Part shown: positions 1-10,710 of the stretch, one piece after another
Position numbering within the stretch: the stretch's first letter is position 1
Layout of the letters: the number at the start of each line of letters is the position of its first letter
Source of the DNA: Gemmataceae bacterium
Lineage (GTDB): Bacteria; Planctomycetota; Planctomycetia; Gemmatales; Gemmataceae
Reading direction: 5' to 3'
Length of the DNA: 55,467 bases
Assembly (NCBI GenBank): GCA_009692005.1
Contig: SHZZ01000021.1
Span: 1 to 55,467 of the forward strand
Translations under genes and position numbers: made by a program
The notes under the pieces: generated by a model
The model's database searches: none
Told to the model about the DNA's origin: nothing
The model's input: only the letters and a program-made list of their open reading frames with translations

Positions 1-52
1 ACGCTGCAAAGCAGTGGGGGAGAGGGCGGGGTGAGGGGACCAAAAAAAGTAA

Positions 53-97
53 AACCCGGCGCTCACGCTTGCACCCGTGAGGGTGCTTCGGGCTCGG
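53..97. repeat. Dispersed palindromic repeat, family 1, copy 1
   Basis: This copy carries the family core: a (g/c)gctcacgctt segment, the small hairpin gcacccgtgagggtgc, and a ttcgggctcgg end. The same pieces recur at 13945-14034 and 18221-18320, with partial versions at 25948-25978 and 54940-54978. It lies just beyond the 3' end of the CocE-type gene, like the other copies. No gene is visible in bases 1-157. Confidence 0.75.
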
Positions 98-157
98 ATT
101 CCATGCGGACCCATCTTGTTGTTCTTCGCTGGGATCGCCGCGTTCCTGCCTCGCAAG

Positions 158-2014
158 TCAATTGGGCATCTTGCGCAGGGTGATGCCGCTTGGCGTTTCC
201 TTGCCCCGATGGACCTTGTGCGTCTGCAAAGAAAAATCCTCTTCCTTGGCCGAGTAAATGTCGCAGAACTTCTGCGGGTTGCGGTCGACCAGCGGAAACC
301 AGGTGGAATGCACCTGGACCATGATCCGGTGCCCGGGGCGGAAAGCGTGGCAGACATCGGGCAGGGTGAATGTCACGCGGGTGACTTCCCCCGGTGTAAA
401 CGGTTCGGGCTTGGAGAAGCTGTTGCGGAATTTCCCTCGAAAGGGCTCCCCGCGAATCAGCATCTGATAGTTCCCCATTCTCACTCCGGACGGGTTCGGC
501 TCTAGGTCGGGATAATCGGCGGGGAATACATCAATCAGTTTCACCACCCAGTCGGCGTCCGTGCCGGTCGTGCTCACCCACAGGTCCACCGTCATCGGGC
601 CCATGACCGTCAAGTCGTTTTCCAGAGGCGGGGTTTGATAAACAAGAACATCGGGTCGGCGCGAGGCATGGCGCTGGTCGGCGGCCATGTAGTCGTAGTC
701 CATTCGAGTGGTGGTGCGCTCGAAGTAAGGAACGGGCTTGGCCGGGTCGGAAGGGAAAGCGTCGGCGCCAGGTGAAGAGTCCTTTTTATCCAGCCCGCCT
801 TTTTCCTGAAACTGCAACCGCACGGGGAGGGAATTCCTGGGCGGCCAGGCGTCGAACCTGCGCCATTGATTCGTGCCTGTTTCAAAGACCAGGGCCTCGG
901 GCAGTTTCGGGTCGGGCTTATCCTTCAAGTGAAATTCAAAGAAGGGGAACTCCACCTTTTCGCGGTACCATTCGGAAGACTTTTGATGGAAGCGGGCGTT
1001 GCCGAGCAACTCGCCTGTGCCGCGCGACCAGCCGCCGTGGTCCCACGGCCCCATGACCAGAATGTTGTTCCCCTTGGGCGACTGTTTTTCCACCGAGCGG
1101 TAGCATTCCAGGGCGCCGAAGAGATTTTCCGCGTCGAGCCATCCGCCCACCGTCATGACCGCCGGCTGGATGTTCTTCAAATGCGGACGCAAGTTCATGC
1201 CCTGCCACAGTTCGTCGTAAGTGCCGTGCTTCATCATTTCGTTCCAGAAAGAGATCTTGCCCTCGAGGAATTTCCGGTTGGCGTTGGCCAGTGGCCCGAG
1301 GTCGAGGAAGAACTGGTAGCCATCGGGAGTTTGATGCTCGTGGGAAAGTCGTCCGCCCAGTCGCGTGGGTAGGGGGCGCTCCTTGCCGAACCCCGACATG
1401 AAGTTGAAAGCATGCGGCAGGAACAAGCAACCGTTGTGATGGAAGTCGTCGCCGATGAACCAATCGATCACGGGGGCCTGTGGAGAACAGGCTTTCAACG
1501 CGGGGTGGGCGTTGATCATGCCGGCGGCGGTGTAGAAGCCGGGGTAGGAAATGCCCGATTGGCCGGCGCGGCCATTGTGCCCCTTGATATTTTTCAACAG
1601 CCACTCGAGGGTGTCGTAGGTGTCGGTGCTTTCATCGACATCGACGGGCCCCTTGATAGCCTTGTGCGGGCGAACATTGACGAACTCGCCCTCGGACATC
1701 CACCTGCCGCGCACATCCTGGTAGACAAAGATGTAGCCGGACTTTTGGAAAAAGGGAGAAGGGCCGAGGCGGTCACGGAAATTGTCAATGCCATAGGGGC
1801 CGACGCTGTAGGGCGTGCGGTTGAGCAGAATCGGGTGGGTGGTGGAATCGTCCTTGGGAACAAAGACCGAGGTGAAGAGTTTCTTGCCATCGCGCATGGG
1901 GATGAGGAATTCATGCTTGGTGTAGTTGGCTTTGACTTGATCGCGCAGCGCCTTGGCCTCGTCGGGAGTTTGCCCATGCGTCAGGAGAATTTGCAGGAGG
2001 ATGGCATGAATCAT
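158..2014 (-). CDS. CocE/NonD family serine hydrolase (X-Pro dipeptidyl-peptidase S15 type)
   Basis: An alpha/beta hydrolase of 618 residues, the usual length for CocE/NonD esterases and S15-type acyl hydrolases. The N-terminus (MIHAILLQILLTHG) is a short hydrophobic leader, so the enzyme is probably exported. After about residue 35 the typical opening 'IPMRDGKKLFTSVFVPKD' appears. The nucleophile elbow GQSGISYPGF places the catalytic Ser near residue 156, and a GPWDHGG segment probably holds the catalytic His. The C-terminal third has the jelly-roll character of the family (TVDLWVSTTGTDADWVVKLIDV). Family members cleave esters, amides or acylated antibiotics; the substrate cannot be read here. 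The start follows an AAGGA ribosome site, and the gene is divergent from the SGNH/DMFase-like fusion. Confidence 0.9.
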   Translation of the reverse strand: MIHAILLQILLTHGQTPDEAKALRDQVKANYTKHEFLIPMRDGKKLFTSVFVPKDDSTTHPILLNRTPYSVGPYGIDNFRDRLGPSPFFQKSGYIFVYQDVRGRWMSEGEFVNVRPHKAIKGPVDVDESTDTYDTLEWLLKNIKGHNGRAGQSGISYPGFYTAAGMINAHPALKACSPQAPVIDWFIGDDFHHNGCLFLPHAFNFMSGFGKERPLPTRLGGRLSHEHQTPDGYQFFLDLGPLANANRKFLEGKISFWNEMMKHGTYDELWQGMNLRPHLKNIQPAVMTVGGWLDAENLFGALECYRSVEKQSPKGNNILVMGPWDHGGWSRGTGELLGNARFHQKSSEWYREKVEFPFFEFHLKDKPDPKLPEALVFETGTNQWRRFDAWPPRNSLPVRLQFQEKGGLDKKDSSPGADAFPSDPAKPVPYFERTTTRMDYDYMAADQRHASRRPDVLVYQTPPLENDLTVMGPMTVDLWVSTTGTDADWVVKLIDVFPADYPDLEPNPSGVRMGNYQMLIRGEPFRGKFRNSFSKPEPFTPGEVTRVTFTLPDVCHAFRPGHRIMVQVHSTWFPLVDRNPQKFCDIYSAKEEDFSLQTHKVHRGKETPSGITLRKMPN

Positions 2015-2220
2015 GGGTGTTCCTTGGAAAGAGGCACAAGGGCTTTTTTACCGCGGAGGATTTGCCAATGCTGGGTTGTCCGCCATGGTAAGTCCTTGCA
2101 TCCCGGGGTAGGGGAAACGATAATCGGCTGGTCATCATACTCCGGCCGATGGGGAAAATCCATTAGCGAAACACCCCCTTGCACATCCCAGGAGCGCTGG
2201 TCGCAGCAAAGGGTAACAAC

Positions 2221-4629
2221 ATGAAAGTGTCGCTGGCCTTTACAGTAACTTTTCTTCTTGCCTGTTTCCTTCCCCCCGTGGAGGACCTGGATTGGAAGGA
2301 AGCCAAGGATCTCGGACTGGAGAACCAGGGATTCCAAAACATCCTGGCGCCTTACGACCGGCTGCCAGCCGATCTGGAGAAGAAAGCGCGGCCGCCGGTC
2401 TGGTCGCTGTCGCGGCATTCGGCCGGGCTGGCTTCCCGCTTCACCACCGATGCCTCAGAAATCCACGCCGAATGGAAACTGACTTCCGACCGCCTGGCCA
2501 TGCCGCACATGCCCGCCACCGGTGTCAGCGGCCTCGATCTTTATTGGAAAGATGCCAAGGGGAATTGGAAGTGGGTGGCCAATGGCCGGCCGCTGGCCCA
2601 GGCCAACCAGGCCAAGCTGGCCTCGGGTTTGCCCAGGGGAAAGCACGAGTATTTGCTCTACCTGCCGCTTTATAACGGGGTCAAGGAAGTGCGGCTTGGC
2701 GTGAGCAAGGGAGCATTGCTGGCCGCCGCCCCGCCACGCCCCGGCCACCTGCAAAAGCCGGTGGTTTACTACGGCACCAGCATTGCCCAGGGCGGCTGCG
2801 CCTCGCGCCCAGGCATGGCACACACCAATATTTTGCACCGCATGCTCGACCGTCCGGTGGTCAATCTCGGCTTCTCGGGGAGCGGCACGCTCGACCCGGA
2901 AATCGGCGAAGCCATGGCGCGGATCGATGCCGCCGCCTATGTCCTCGACTGTTTACCCAACATGCAACCCGAGGCGATCACGGCCCGGCTGGAACCGTTT
3001 GTCATCGCCTTGAGAAAAGCCCGGCCGAAAACCCCCATCCTTCTGGTGGAAGACCGCACCCTTTCCAACGCCGCCGTGATCGAAGGGGCCAAGAGGACTA
3101 ACGAGGGCAAGCGCAAGGCTCATGGCGAGGCCATGAAACGGCTGCAAGACCGCGGCATCACCGGCCTCTTTTTCCAACCCGGCGAGCCCTTGCTGGGCAA
3201 CGATGGCGAGTCGACTGTCGATGGGTCGCACCCCACCGATCTGGGGTTTCTCCGCTACGCGGAAGCGCTGGCGCCCACTTTGAAGCCGATGCTGGAGAAG
3301 GCGCCCGCCCCCCGGCCAGTGGTCGAAGGGTACACCTCCAAGATCAGCTACGCTCCGGGGGAGAAAGTCTCCTTCCGCATTTCTTGCTCGGCCAAGATGT
3401 TCGACCTGGAAATCGCCCGCCTGGGCGCCAAGCGCGAAGTGGTGTTCACTCAGGGCGGCCTGGCCGGCAAGGAATTTCCCATTCCTGACAACGCCTCTAG
3501 CCATGGCTGCGGCTGGGGCGAGGCCTTTGCCCTCGACATTCCCGCCAATTGGAAAAGCGGCTACTACTCTGTCACCTTGAAGGCCAACTCAATGGAGGGT
3601 AAAGAACAGCGGGCGGAACTCTTCTTCATCCTGCGCAGCGCCAATCCGGGAAAAAACAGCAAGATCCTTTTGCAGCTTTCCAGCAACACTTACAACGCCT
3701 ATTGCAATTGGGGCGGCTACAGCCTCTACGCTTACAACGGCTTGTTCAAGGTGCAAGGAAGAAGGGTGTCCTTCGAGCGGCCGATTCTCGGCCAGTTCCG
3801 CTCGTGGGAACAGCACTTCGTTCAGTGGGCCGAGAGCGCAGGCTACGAGATCGACTACGCCGCCAACAACGATTTGGAATTTCATCCGGCAATGCTGCAA
3901 CACTACAAGCTGGTTTTAAGCGTCGGGCACGATGAATACTGGTCGACGCCAATGCGCGATCATTTGGAAAAGTTCATCAGCAATGGCGGGAATGTGGCGT
4001 TTTTCAGCGGCAACACCTGCTGCTGGCAAGTGCGCAACGAGGAAACAGGGCAGGCTCTGGCCTGCTTCAAACAAGCCTTCCGCGACGACCCCCAGTTTGA
4101 AAATGGCGATCACCGCCTTCTCTCCACCCTCTGGAGCCACCACCTGGTGAAGCGACCGGAAAATTCTCTCACAGGCGTGGGCTTCCTCTGGGGCGGCTAC
4201 CACCGCAGCCATGGACAATACATGGATGGTTCCGGCGCATTCACCATCCACCGGCCTGATCATTGGATTCTTCAAGGCGCGAAGGTAAAAAAGGGGGACG
4301 CCTTTGGCGGCAAGCAGACCATCGTCGGTTATGAATGCGATGGCTGCCAACTGCTTTGGAAAAACGATCTCCCTTTCCCCACAGGTCTGGATGGCACGCC
4401 AGCGGAGTTTACTATTCTGGCCACGGCGCCCGCACGCTGGCATCCCGATGATTGCGAATGGTACGACCGCTGGCAGAAAGGCCGCGAGGGCCACGCCGTC
4501 TTGGGCCTGTACACGCGCAACGGCACCGTGGTGACCGTTGGCTCCACCGACTGGTCGCACGGCCTGGCTGGCAACGACCCCGTCACCGTGCGCGTCACCA
4601 AGAATATTCTCGACCGCCTGGGAAAGTAG
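2221..4629 (+). CDS. Fusion protein: GxDLY + SGNH/GDSL hydrolase + N,N-dimethylformamidase beta-like domain
   Basis: About 802 residues in three parts. After a signal peptide (MKVSLAFTVTFLLACFLPP) comes a jelly-roll segment containing GLDLYWKD, the GxDLY motif that accompanies Lipase_GDSL_3 enzymes. An SGNH hydrolase follows: block I GTSIAQGG with Ser near 187, and the terminal D-x-x-H as DGSHPTD (Asp near 334, His near 337). From about residue 370 to the end the protein resembles the C-terminal domain of the dimethylformamidase large subunit, including SNTYNAYCNWGGYSLY (near 483) and GHDEYWS (near 570). I chose the ATG at 2221 because it begins the signal peptide; the frame also has an in-frame ATG at 2179. 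Exported hydrolase acting on an acetyl, ester or amide substrate is an inference. Confidence 0.85.
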   Translation: MKVSLAFTVTFLLACFLPPVEDLDWKEAKDLGLENQGFQNILAPYDRLPADLEKKARPPVWSLSRHSAGLASRFTTDASEIHAEWKLTSDRLAMPHMPATGVSGLDLYWKDAKGNWKWVANGRPLAQANQAKLASGLPRGKHEYLLYLPLYNGVKEVRLGVSKGALLAAAPPRPGHLQKPVVYYGTSIAQGGCASRPGMAHTNILHRMLDRPVVNLGFSGSGTLDPEIGEAMARIDAAAYVLDCLPNMQPEAITARLEPFVIALRKARPKTPILLVEDRTLSNAAVIEGAKRTNEGKRKAHGEAMKRLQDRGITGLFFQPGEPLLGNDGESTVDGSHPTDLGFLRYAEALAPTLKPMLEKAPAPRPVVEGYTSKISYAPGEKVSFRISCSAKMFDLEIARLGAKREVVFTQGGLAGKEFPIPDNASSHGCGWGEAFALDIPANWKSGYYSVTLKANSMEGKEQRAELFFILRSANPGKNSKILLQLSSNTYNAYCNWGGYSLYAYNGLFKVQGRRVSFERPILGQFRSWEQHFVQWAESAGYEIDYAANNDLEFHPAMLQHYKLVLSVGHDEYWSTPMRDHLEKFISNGGNVAFFSGNTCCWQVRNEETGQALACFKQAFRDDPQFENGDHRLLSTLWSHHLVKRPENSLTGVGFLWGGYHRSHGQYMDGSGAFTIHRPDHWILQGAKVKKGDAFGGKQTIVGYECDGCQLLWKNDLPFPTGLDGTPAEFTILATAPARWHPDDCEWYDRWQKGREGHAVLGLYTRNGTVVTVGSTDWSHGLAGNDPVTVRVTKNILDRLGK

Positions 4630-4723
4630 GCTTTTCATATTTGGAACTCCCGGGCTGCCCATACCCATCGGCCATGGTATAGTTATTTCGGATGCCATCT
4701 CGCCTTTGCTTCAGGTCCCATTC

Positions 4724-6673
<1,950 letters not shown>

Positions 6674-6731
6674 CGAGGCTTTTCGCCGCGCCAGTGAAGT
6701 GCTAATTCCTGGAGTTTATTACTGTTGGAAT

Positions 6732-6802
6732 AGCGGGATACGGGAGTCGAACCCGTCTAGCAGCCTTGGGAAGGCTGTGCACAACCGATATGCCAATCCC
6801 GC
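6732..6802 (-). tRNA. tRNA-Gly (anticodon CCC)
   Basis: On the minus strand the cloverleaf folds completely. The acceptor arm is GCGGGAT with ATCCCGC. The anticodon arm is CAGCC-TTCCCAA-GGCTG, giving anticodon CCC. The T arm is ACGGG-TTCGACT-CCCGT. The discriminator is U, as usual for bacterial tRNA-Gly, and CCA is not encoded. The tRNA reads GGG codons. Confidence 0.95.
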
Positions 6803-6814
6803 CTTAGAGAGTAG

Positions 6815-6843
6815 ATATTACAGTGAAATGGGGGCATCTTCAA
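6815..6843 (-). promoter_or_regulatory. Sigma-70-type promoter of tRNA-Gly
   Basis: Minus-strand TTGAAG (6838-6843), a 17-nt spacer and TAATAT (6815-6820). Each box matches four of six consensus bases and spacing is optimal. The -10 box ends 12 bases before the first base of the mature tRNA. Confidence 0.6.
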
Positions 6844-6912
6844 GGCTGCCGCCGCAGGGGAAATTATTCAATCCCATACGCTCTGATACAGGAGAGTGAA
6901 CGCCAGGGGTTT

Positions 6913-7332
6913 TCACGCACCTGGCTCGGAATGCGCCTCTTCAGAGGAAAAGCGCAAGGCGGCGGAGTTCATGCAGTAGCGCCGTCTGCTGGGGAGCGGG
7001 CCGTCGGGGAAGACATGGCCCAGGTGGCCATCGCAGGCGGCGCAGACAATTTCCACCCGGGTCATGAAGAACCCGCGGTCGACAACTTCTGCCACTCGGG
7101 CCGGATCGACCGGGGTGAAAAAGCTGGGCCAGCCGGTGCCAGATTCGTACTTGGCCGACGAATGAAACAACTCCGCGCCGCAGCAAACGCAGTGGTAAGT
7201 TCCCCTCTCATGATGATTCCAATACATTCCCGTGAAGGCCCGCTCGGTCCCTTTCTTCCTGGAGACTTTGAATTCCTCCTCGGAGAGCAGCGCTTTCCAT
7301 TCGGCTTCGCTTTTCCTCACTTTTTCGCTCAT
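6913..7332 (-). CDS. msrB: Peptide-methionine (R)-S-oxide reductase MsrB
   Basis: A 139-residue enzyme that reduces methionine-R-sulfoxide in proteins. The two structural-zinc CxxC motifs are present as CVCCGAELF and CAACDGHLGHVF, and the catalytic cysteine lies in RRYCMNSAALRF (RYCINSASLRF in most homologues). The signature SGTGWPSFF is intact. I place the start at the ATG at 7332: it overlaps the stop of the upstream pseudokinase-TPR gene as ATGA and follows AAAGG, so translation is coupled. A start eight codons upstream is also open. There is no signal peptide, so it is probably cytoplasmic. Confidence 0.95.
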   Translation of the reverse strand: MSEKVRKSEAEWKALLSEEEFKVSRKKGTERAFTGMYWNHHERGTYHCVCCGAELFHSSAKYESGTGWPSFFTPVDPARVAEVVDRGFFMTRVEIVCAACDGHLGHVFPDGPLPSRRRYCMNSAALRFSSEEAHSEPGA

Positions 7333-9668
7333 GGCCTTTGCGCTTTCCTGCTCCACTCGTCAACGAGTTTGCCAATGGATTGAAAGCTGTAATCGATGTT
7401 AGCCAGGTCGTTGCCATATTCCACCGCCTTGGCAAACTCGCCGACGGCAGCATGGGAATTGGCCAGGAGGAAAAGGATATCTTTTCTGCCCTGCTCCTCG
7501 GACTGGGGCAGATTTTTCAAAGCGTCGTCGAAATTCCTGCGGGCCAGGTTGGCGTTGTTCTTGGCGGCGAAGCACCTTCCCAGGGCCAGGTGCGCCCGCC
7601 AGGCCAGGCGCGGGTCTTTCCTCGCCTGTTGCAGTTGCGCAATGGCGGCGTCAATATCCCCAAGTTCCAAGAGACGGTTGGCCAGTTCCAGCCGGGCCGT
7701 CATGTTTCCAGGCTCGGCATCGATGCGCAAGCGGATGAGGCCGGCGTCTTTGCGGTTCATTTCGGTTTTCAAACAATCTTCCACCTGGCGGAGAAAGGGC
7801 CATTCGGGTTCCTCCCGCGCCAGGGTTTGGAAATCCTCCAGGCGTTTTACCAGCGCCGACCGTTCGATCGATGCCAGCTCCAAAAGCAGTCGCTTGTCGC
7901 CGCCGGCGTTGGCCAGGCCGGTGCGCAAGTTTATCGACGCCTCCATGACCCGCCCCTGCTTTTTCAACAAGTTGGAATACTCGATGTAGTGGGAGGCCCA
8001 GTCAGGCTGCTCGTTGAGGTTTTTTTTCAGCCGCCTTTCCTCGGTTTGCGCCGGCGTTTCCCCGTCCTTGCCCTGGCGGATCGGCCCAGTCGCCATGCGG
8101 TTCATGGTCTCGGCCGCCGCCAGATCCCGCGCCTTCTGCCCCGCTTCATAATCCCCCGGCTGCAAGCGGGCAATCTGCTCCCACATGATCCGCGCCTCTT
8201 TATAGTTCTTCTTCCGCTCCAAATACTGGGCCAGGTCGTGCAGCACTTCCGTGTCGTTGGGCGCCGCCTTTAACGCCGAATGAAACAGCCACAGGGCGGT
8301 GTCGTTCAAGCCCATTTCATCGGCGCTGCGCCCCATGAAACGCATGATGGTGGTGTCCCAGGGGTTGGAAGTCAGGGCGGCTTCCCCGTATTCCAGCGCC
8401 TCGGCATGCTTCTCGGACTTGAACATCGACTGAATGCGTATGCGGGCGGTAGCTCCCCCGAAGGCAGACCAGCTTCCCGGCGGTTTGTTGTTCAACCGCT
8501 TGGCCTGCGCTTTTCGCAACTCTTTGCGCAACGCCAGATTTCCCGGCTGGCGGATGCAGCATTCCTGGTAAAGTTCGATCCCCTCGTCGATTTTGCCGTT
8601 GACGATTTCCATCGCCGCGCTCGATGCCATCTGCATGACAGCCTGAGCCCGGCTTTCCTCCATCTCGTCGATTTCCACTTCCGGCTTTGCTTCCCGGCCC
8701 TGGCGGACTTCTGGCCAGGCGTATTCCCCGCGATCGACGGCGTCGCGCACTTTCTTGATCACCACGGACAAGGACTGCAGCCTGTTCGGCGGGTTCGCCA
8801 GCGCCTCTTGAATTTCCATGGCCAGGCCGCGCAGGGTGCGGTCGGTTTGCCCAAGCAATTCCTTGAGCACCAGGGAATTGCCCGGGTTCTCCAGGTCGTT
8901 TTGTGAAAAAAGGATGCCTCGGCCCTTGTCGTACTTTTTCAAAAAATTCGATCCCAGCACCTGCAGGGCAAGGATGGCGGTGTGCAAGAGGAGGAAAGGA
9001 AAGCGGTCGGCGCGAGGGCCGTAGGGGCCTTCCTTGAAAAAGCCAGGGTGCTGGAAATCGCGGCAAGGCGCTTCCAAACAGTCGAGGTGCGCCAGCGAGG
9101 GGAACCAGAGATTGTCGTAATCGAAAAGAACGAGGCCCCCCTTGTCCTCGGAATCGCTGCTGCCGAGAAATAAATGCCCGGGGTCAAGGCAGCAATGGCT
9201 GAGCCCGGCCCTTGCCATGGCCGCTTCCAAGCGCAGGATCCTGCGCCCGAGTTTTTCGAGAATTTTTGGGTTGCTGGCGGCGCGAGAGAGAAAATCCCGA
9301 AGCGGCATGCCTTCCAGCCAATCCATGCGGACGACGGGAAAAACCCCGCCATCAAGTTCCAGCCCGGTGGAATAGGTTTGGCCAGGAAGAAAAAAGGAGC
9401 TTTTGTTTCCCTCTTGAAATGTGGTCAGCAATTGGTGCCTGGATTCCAGGGCCGCATTCTGCCAGGGGTAGACCTTCAGGGCAAAAAACTTCCCCGTGCC
9501 CTTTTGTTTCCCCTGGTAAATGCGCGCGGTTTCTCCCTCGCGCTGCACCAGCGGACCATCCGGGCTGAAACAAATCTCCAGCTCCCTCAGTTCAGGATTC
9601 GTGAATACTTGTTTCCTGGTTCGAAGGGCCAGTTCCAGGTTTTTGAAAAATTCAGAACTGATACTCAT
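7329..9668 (-). CDS. Pseudokinase-like and TPR-repeat protein
   Basis: A 779-residue protein. Residues of about 25-300 look like a eukaryotic-type Ser/Thr kinase fold: an ATP-site lysine-like segment FFALKVYP (Lys65), VVRMDWLEGMPLRDFL as the hinge, then GLSHCCLDPGHLFLG where an active kinase has HRDLKPxN, and VLFDYDN in place of DFG. The catalytic Asp of HRD is absent, so it is probably a pseudokinase. From about residue 340 to the end the sequence is helical with repeated TPR-type units such as AAPNDTEVLHDLAQYLERKKNYKEA. The gene ends with ATGA overlapping msrB. It could be a scaffold or regulator; no function is assigned. Confidence 0.75.
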   Translation of the reverse strand: MSISSEFFKNLELALRTRKQVFTNPELRELEICFSPDGPLVQREGETARIYQGKQKGTGKFFALKVYPWQNAALESRHQLLTTFQEGNKSSFFLPGQTYSTGLELDGGVFPVVRMDWLEGMPLRDFLSRAASNPKILEKLGRRILRLEAAMARAGLSHCCLDPGHLFLGSSDSEDKGGLVLFDYDNLWFPSLAHLDCLEAPCRDFQHPGFFKEGPYGPRADRFPFLLLHTAILALQVLGSNFLKKYDKGRGILFSQNDLENPGNSLVLKELLGQTDRTLRGLAMEIQEALANPPNRLQSLSVVIKKVRDAVDRGEYAWPEVRQGREAKPEVEIDEMEESRAQAVMQMASSAAMEIVNGKIDEGIELYQECCIRQPGNLALRKELRKAQAKRLNNKPPGSWSAFGGATARIRIQSMFKSEKHAEALEYGEAALTSNPWDTTIMRFMGRSADEMGLNDTALWLFHSALKAAPNDTEVLHDLAQYLERKKNYKEARIMWEQIARLQPGDYEAGQKARDLAAAETMNRMATGPIRQGKDGETPAQTEERRLKKNLNEQPDWASHYIEYSNLLKKQGRVMEASINLRTGLANAGGDKRLLLELASIERSALVKRLEDFQTLAREEPEWPFLRQVEDCLKTEMNRKDAGLIRLRIDAEPGNMTARLELANRLLELGDIDAAIAQLQQARKDPRLAWRAHLALGRCFAAKNNANLARRNFDDALKNLPQSEEQGRKDILFLLANSHAAVGEFAKAVEYGNDLANIDYSFQSIGKLVDEWSRKAQRP

Positions 9669-9780
9669 CCTCGCGGTGAAAAAAAAAATCGTTTAGTAAT
9701 TATAACACCGCCGAGGCCAGTCAGCCAACCTTAGTTCCCCTGACCTGGAATACAGTTAGGTTTTTAAACTTGACCTTTTT

Positions 9781-10665
9781 TCAATACCCCGAAATAACTT
9801 CCCCATCGTTGATGCTGGCCAGCAACCCAAGGGTGTATTCCGGAATGGTTACCGGGATATTGCGCACGCTGCCGTCGCAAAAAGCGAACTGGCAAATGCC
9901 GAAATGGCTGCTGCCAAATTTCCAGGAAGCCTCATCAACGGTGTTCGACAGGCGGTAGAGGTACCCGGCAACGCGAGTCATGCTCATGTAGATGTCGCCG
10001 TTGTAAAGGCTGGAATCGTAGGTGCCAACGCCCCACTTGTTAATCGGCACATGTTTTTCGCCAACCATGAGTGTGTTGGACAGCCCGTCGCGAATCATGT
10101 TGAAGCCGTGGCCTTTGCCACTGGCGGCGGGAAAGGGCCCGTCGTTGTTGAAGTAGGTGGTTCCGCCAGCGGAAGTGGCGCGGGAAACGGTGCCGAGGTT
10201 GACGGCGAAATCGCCCAGGGCGCCCGGGACATGGTTGCCGCCCACCCGTCCGGAAGTGTCGACATCCCCCCGCATGCTGTTTCCCGCCACCTGGGCCGAG
10301 CGCCTTTCCGGGCAGAAGAGCACTTTTACCCCCGTTTCCCGGGCCGTCTGGTTCTGTTGGTAATACGACTTGCCCAAATCCCATTTGCGAAAGAGATTCT
10401 CCTGTTCCACATTCGGCAGGATCATGACCGCCCAGGTCGGCCCCTGGTCGGTCAGGCGAGTGGGGGGCAGGGTTTCATGGGTGTTGTGGTGCAGCCACAT
10501 GGCCAGCGATACTTGCTTGAGATTATTGGCGCAGGAAATGCGGTTGACCGCGCCGCGCGCTTTCTGCACCGCCGGCAGTAGCATCCCCACCAAAATGGAA
10601 ATGATGCTCATGACCACCAGCAGCTCGATCAGCGTGAACCCTTTGGGTTTTAGCGGTGCAACCAT
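9781..10665 (-). CDS. DUF1559 protein with type II pseudopilin N-terminus
   Basis: A 294-residue planctomycete-type major pseudopilin. The N-terminal [21 protein letters not shown] is a class III (prepilin peptidase) signal, cut between Gly9 and Phe10, and is followed by the family's [13 protein letters not shown] segment. The long C-terminal DUF1559 domain ends with the H-x-G type region [21 protein letters not shown]. Such genes occur in large paralogous sets in planctomycetes and their products are presumed to be surface filaments or secreted pilin-like proteins. The start follows AAAGGGG six bases upstream. Confidence 0.92.
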   Translation of the reverse strand: MVAPLKPKGFTLIELLVVMSIISILVGMLLPAVQKARGAVNRISCANNLKQVSLAMWLHHNTHETLPPTRLTDQGPTWAVMILPNVEQENLFRKWDLGKSYYQQNQTARETGVKVLFCPERRSAQVAGNSMRGDVDTSGRVGGNHVPGALGDFAVNLGTVSRATSAGGTTYFNNDGPFPAASGKGHGFNMIRDGLSNTLMVGEKHVPINKWGVGTYDSSLYNGDIYMSMTRVAGYLYRLSNTVDEASWKFGSSHFGICQFAFCDGSVRNIPVTIPEYTLGLLASINDGEVISGY

Positions 10666-10710
10666 GACAAACCCCTTTATAATGTGCCTTCTTTATTATA
10701 CCTCGCTGGC

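Noticed and set aside
7338-8273. Plus-strand open frame opposite the TPR region
   Set aside because: Shadow frame without family resemblance.
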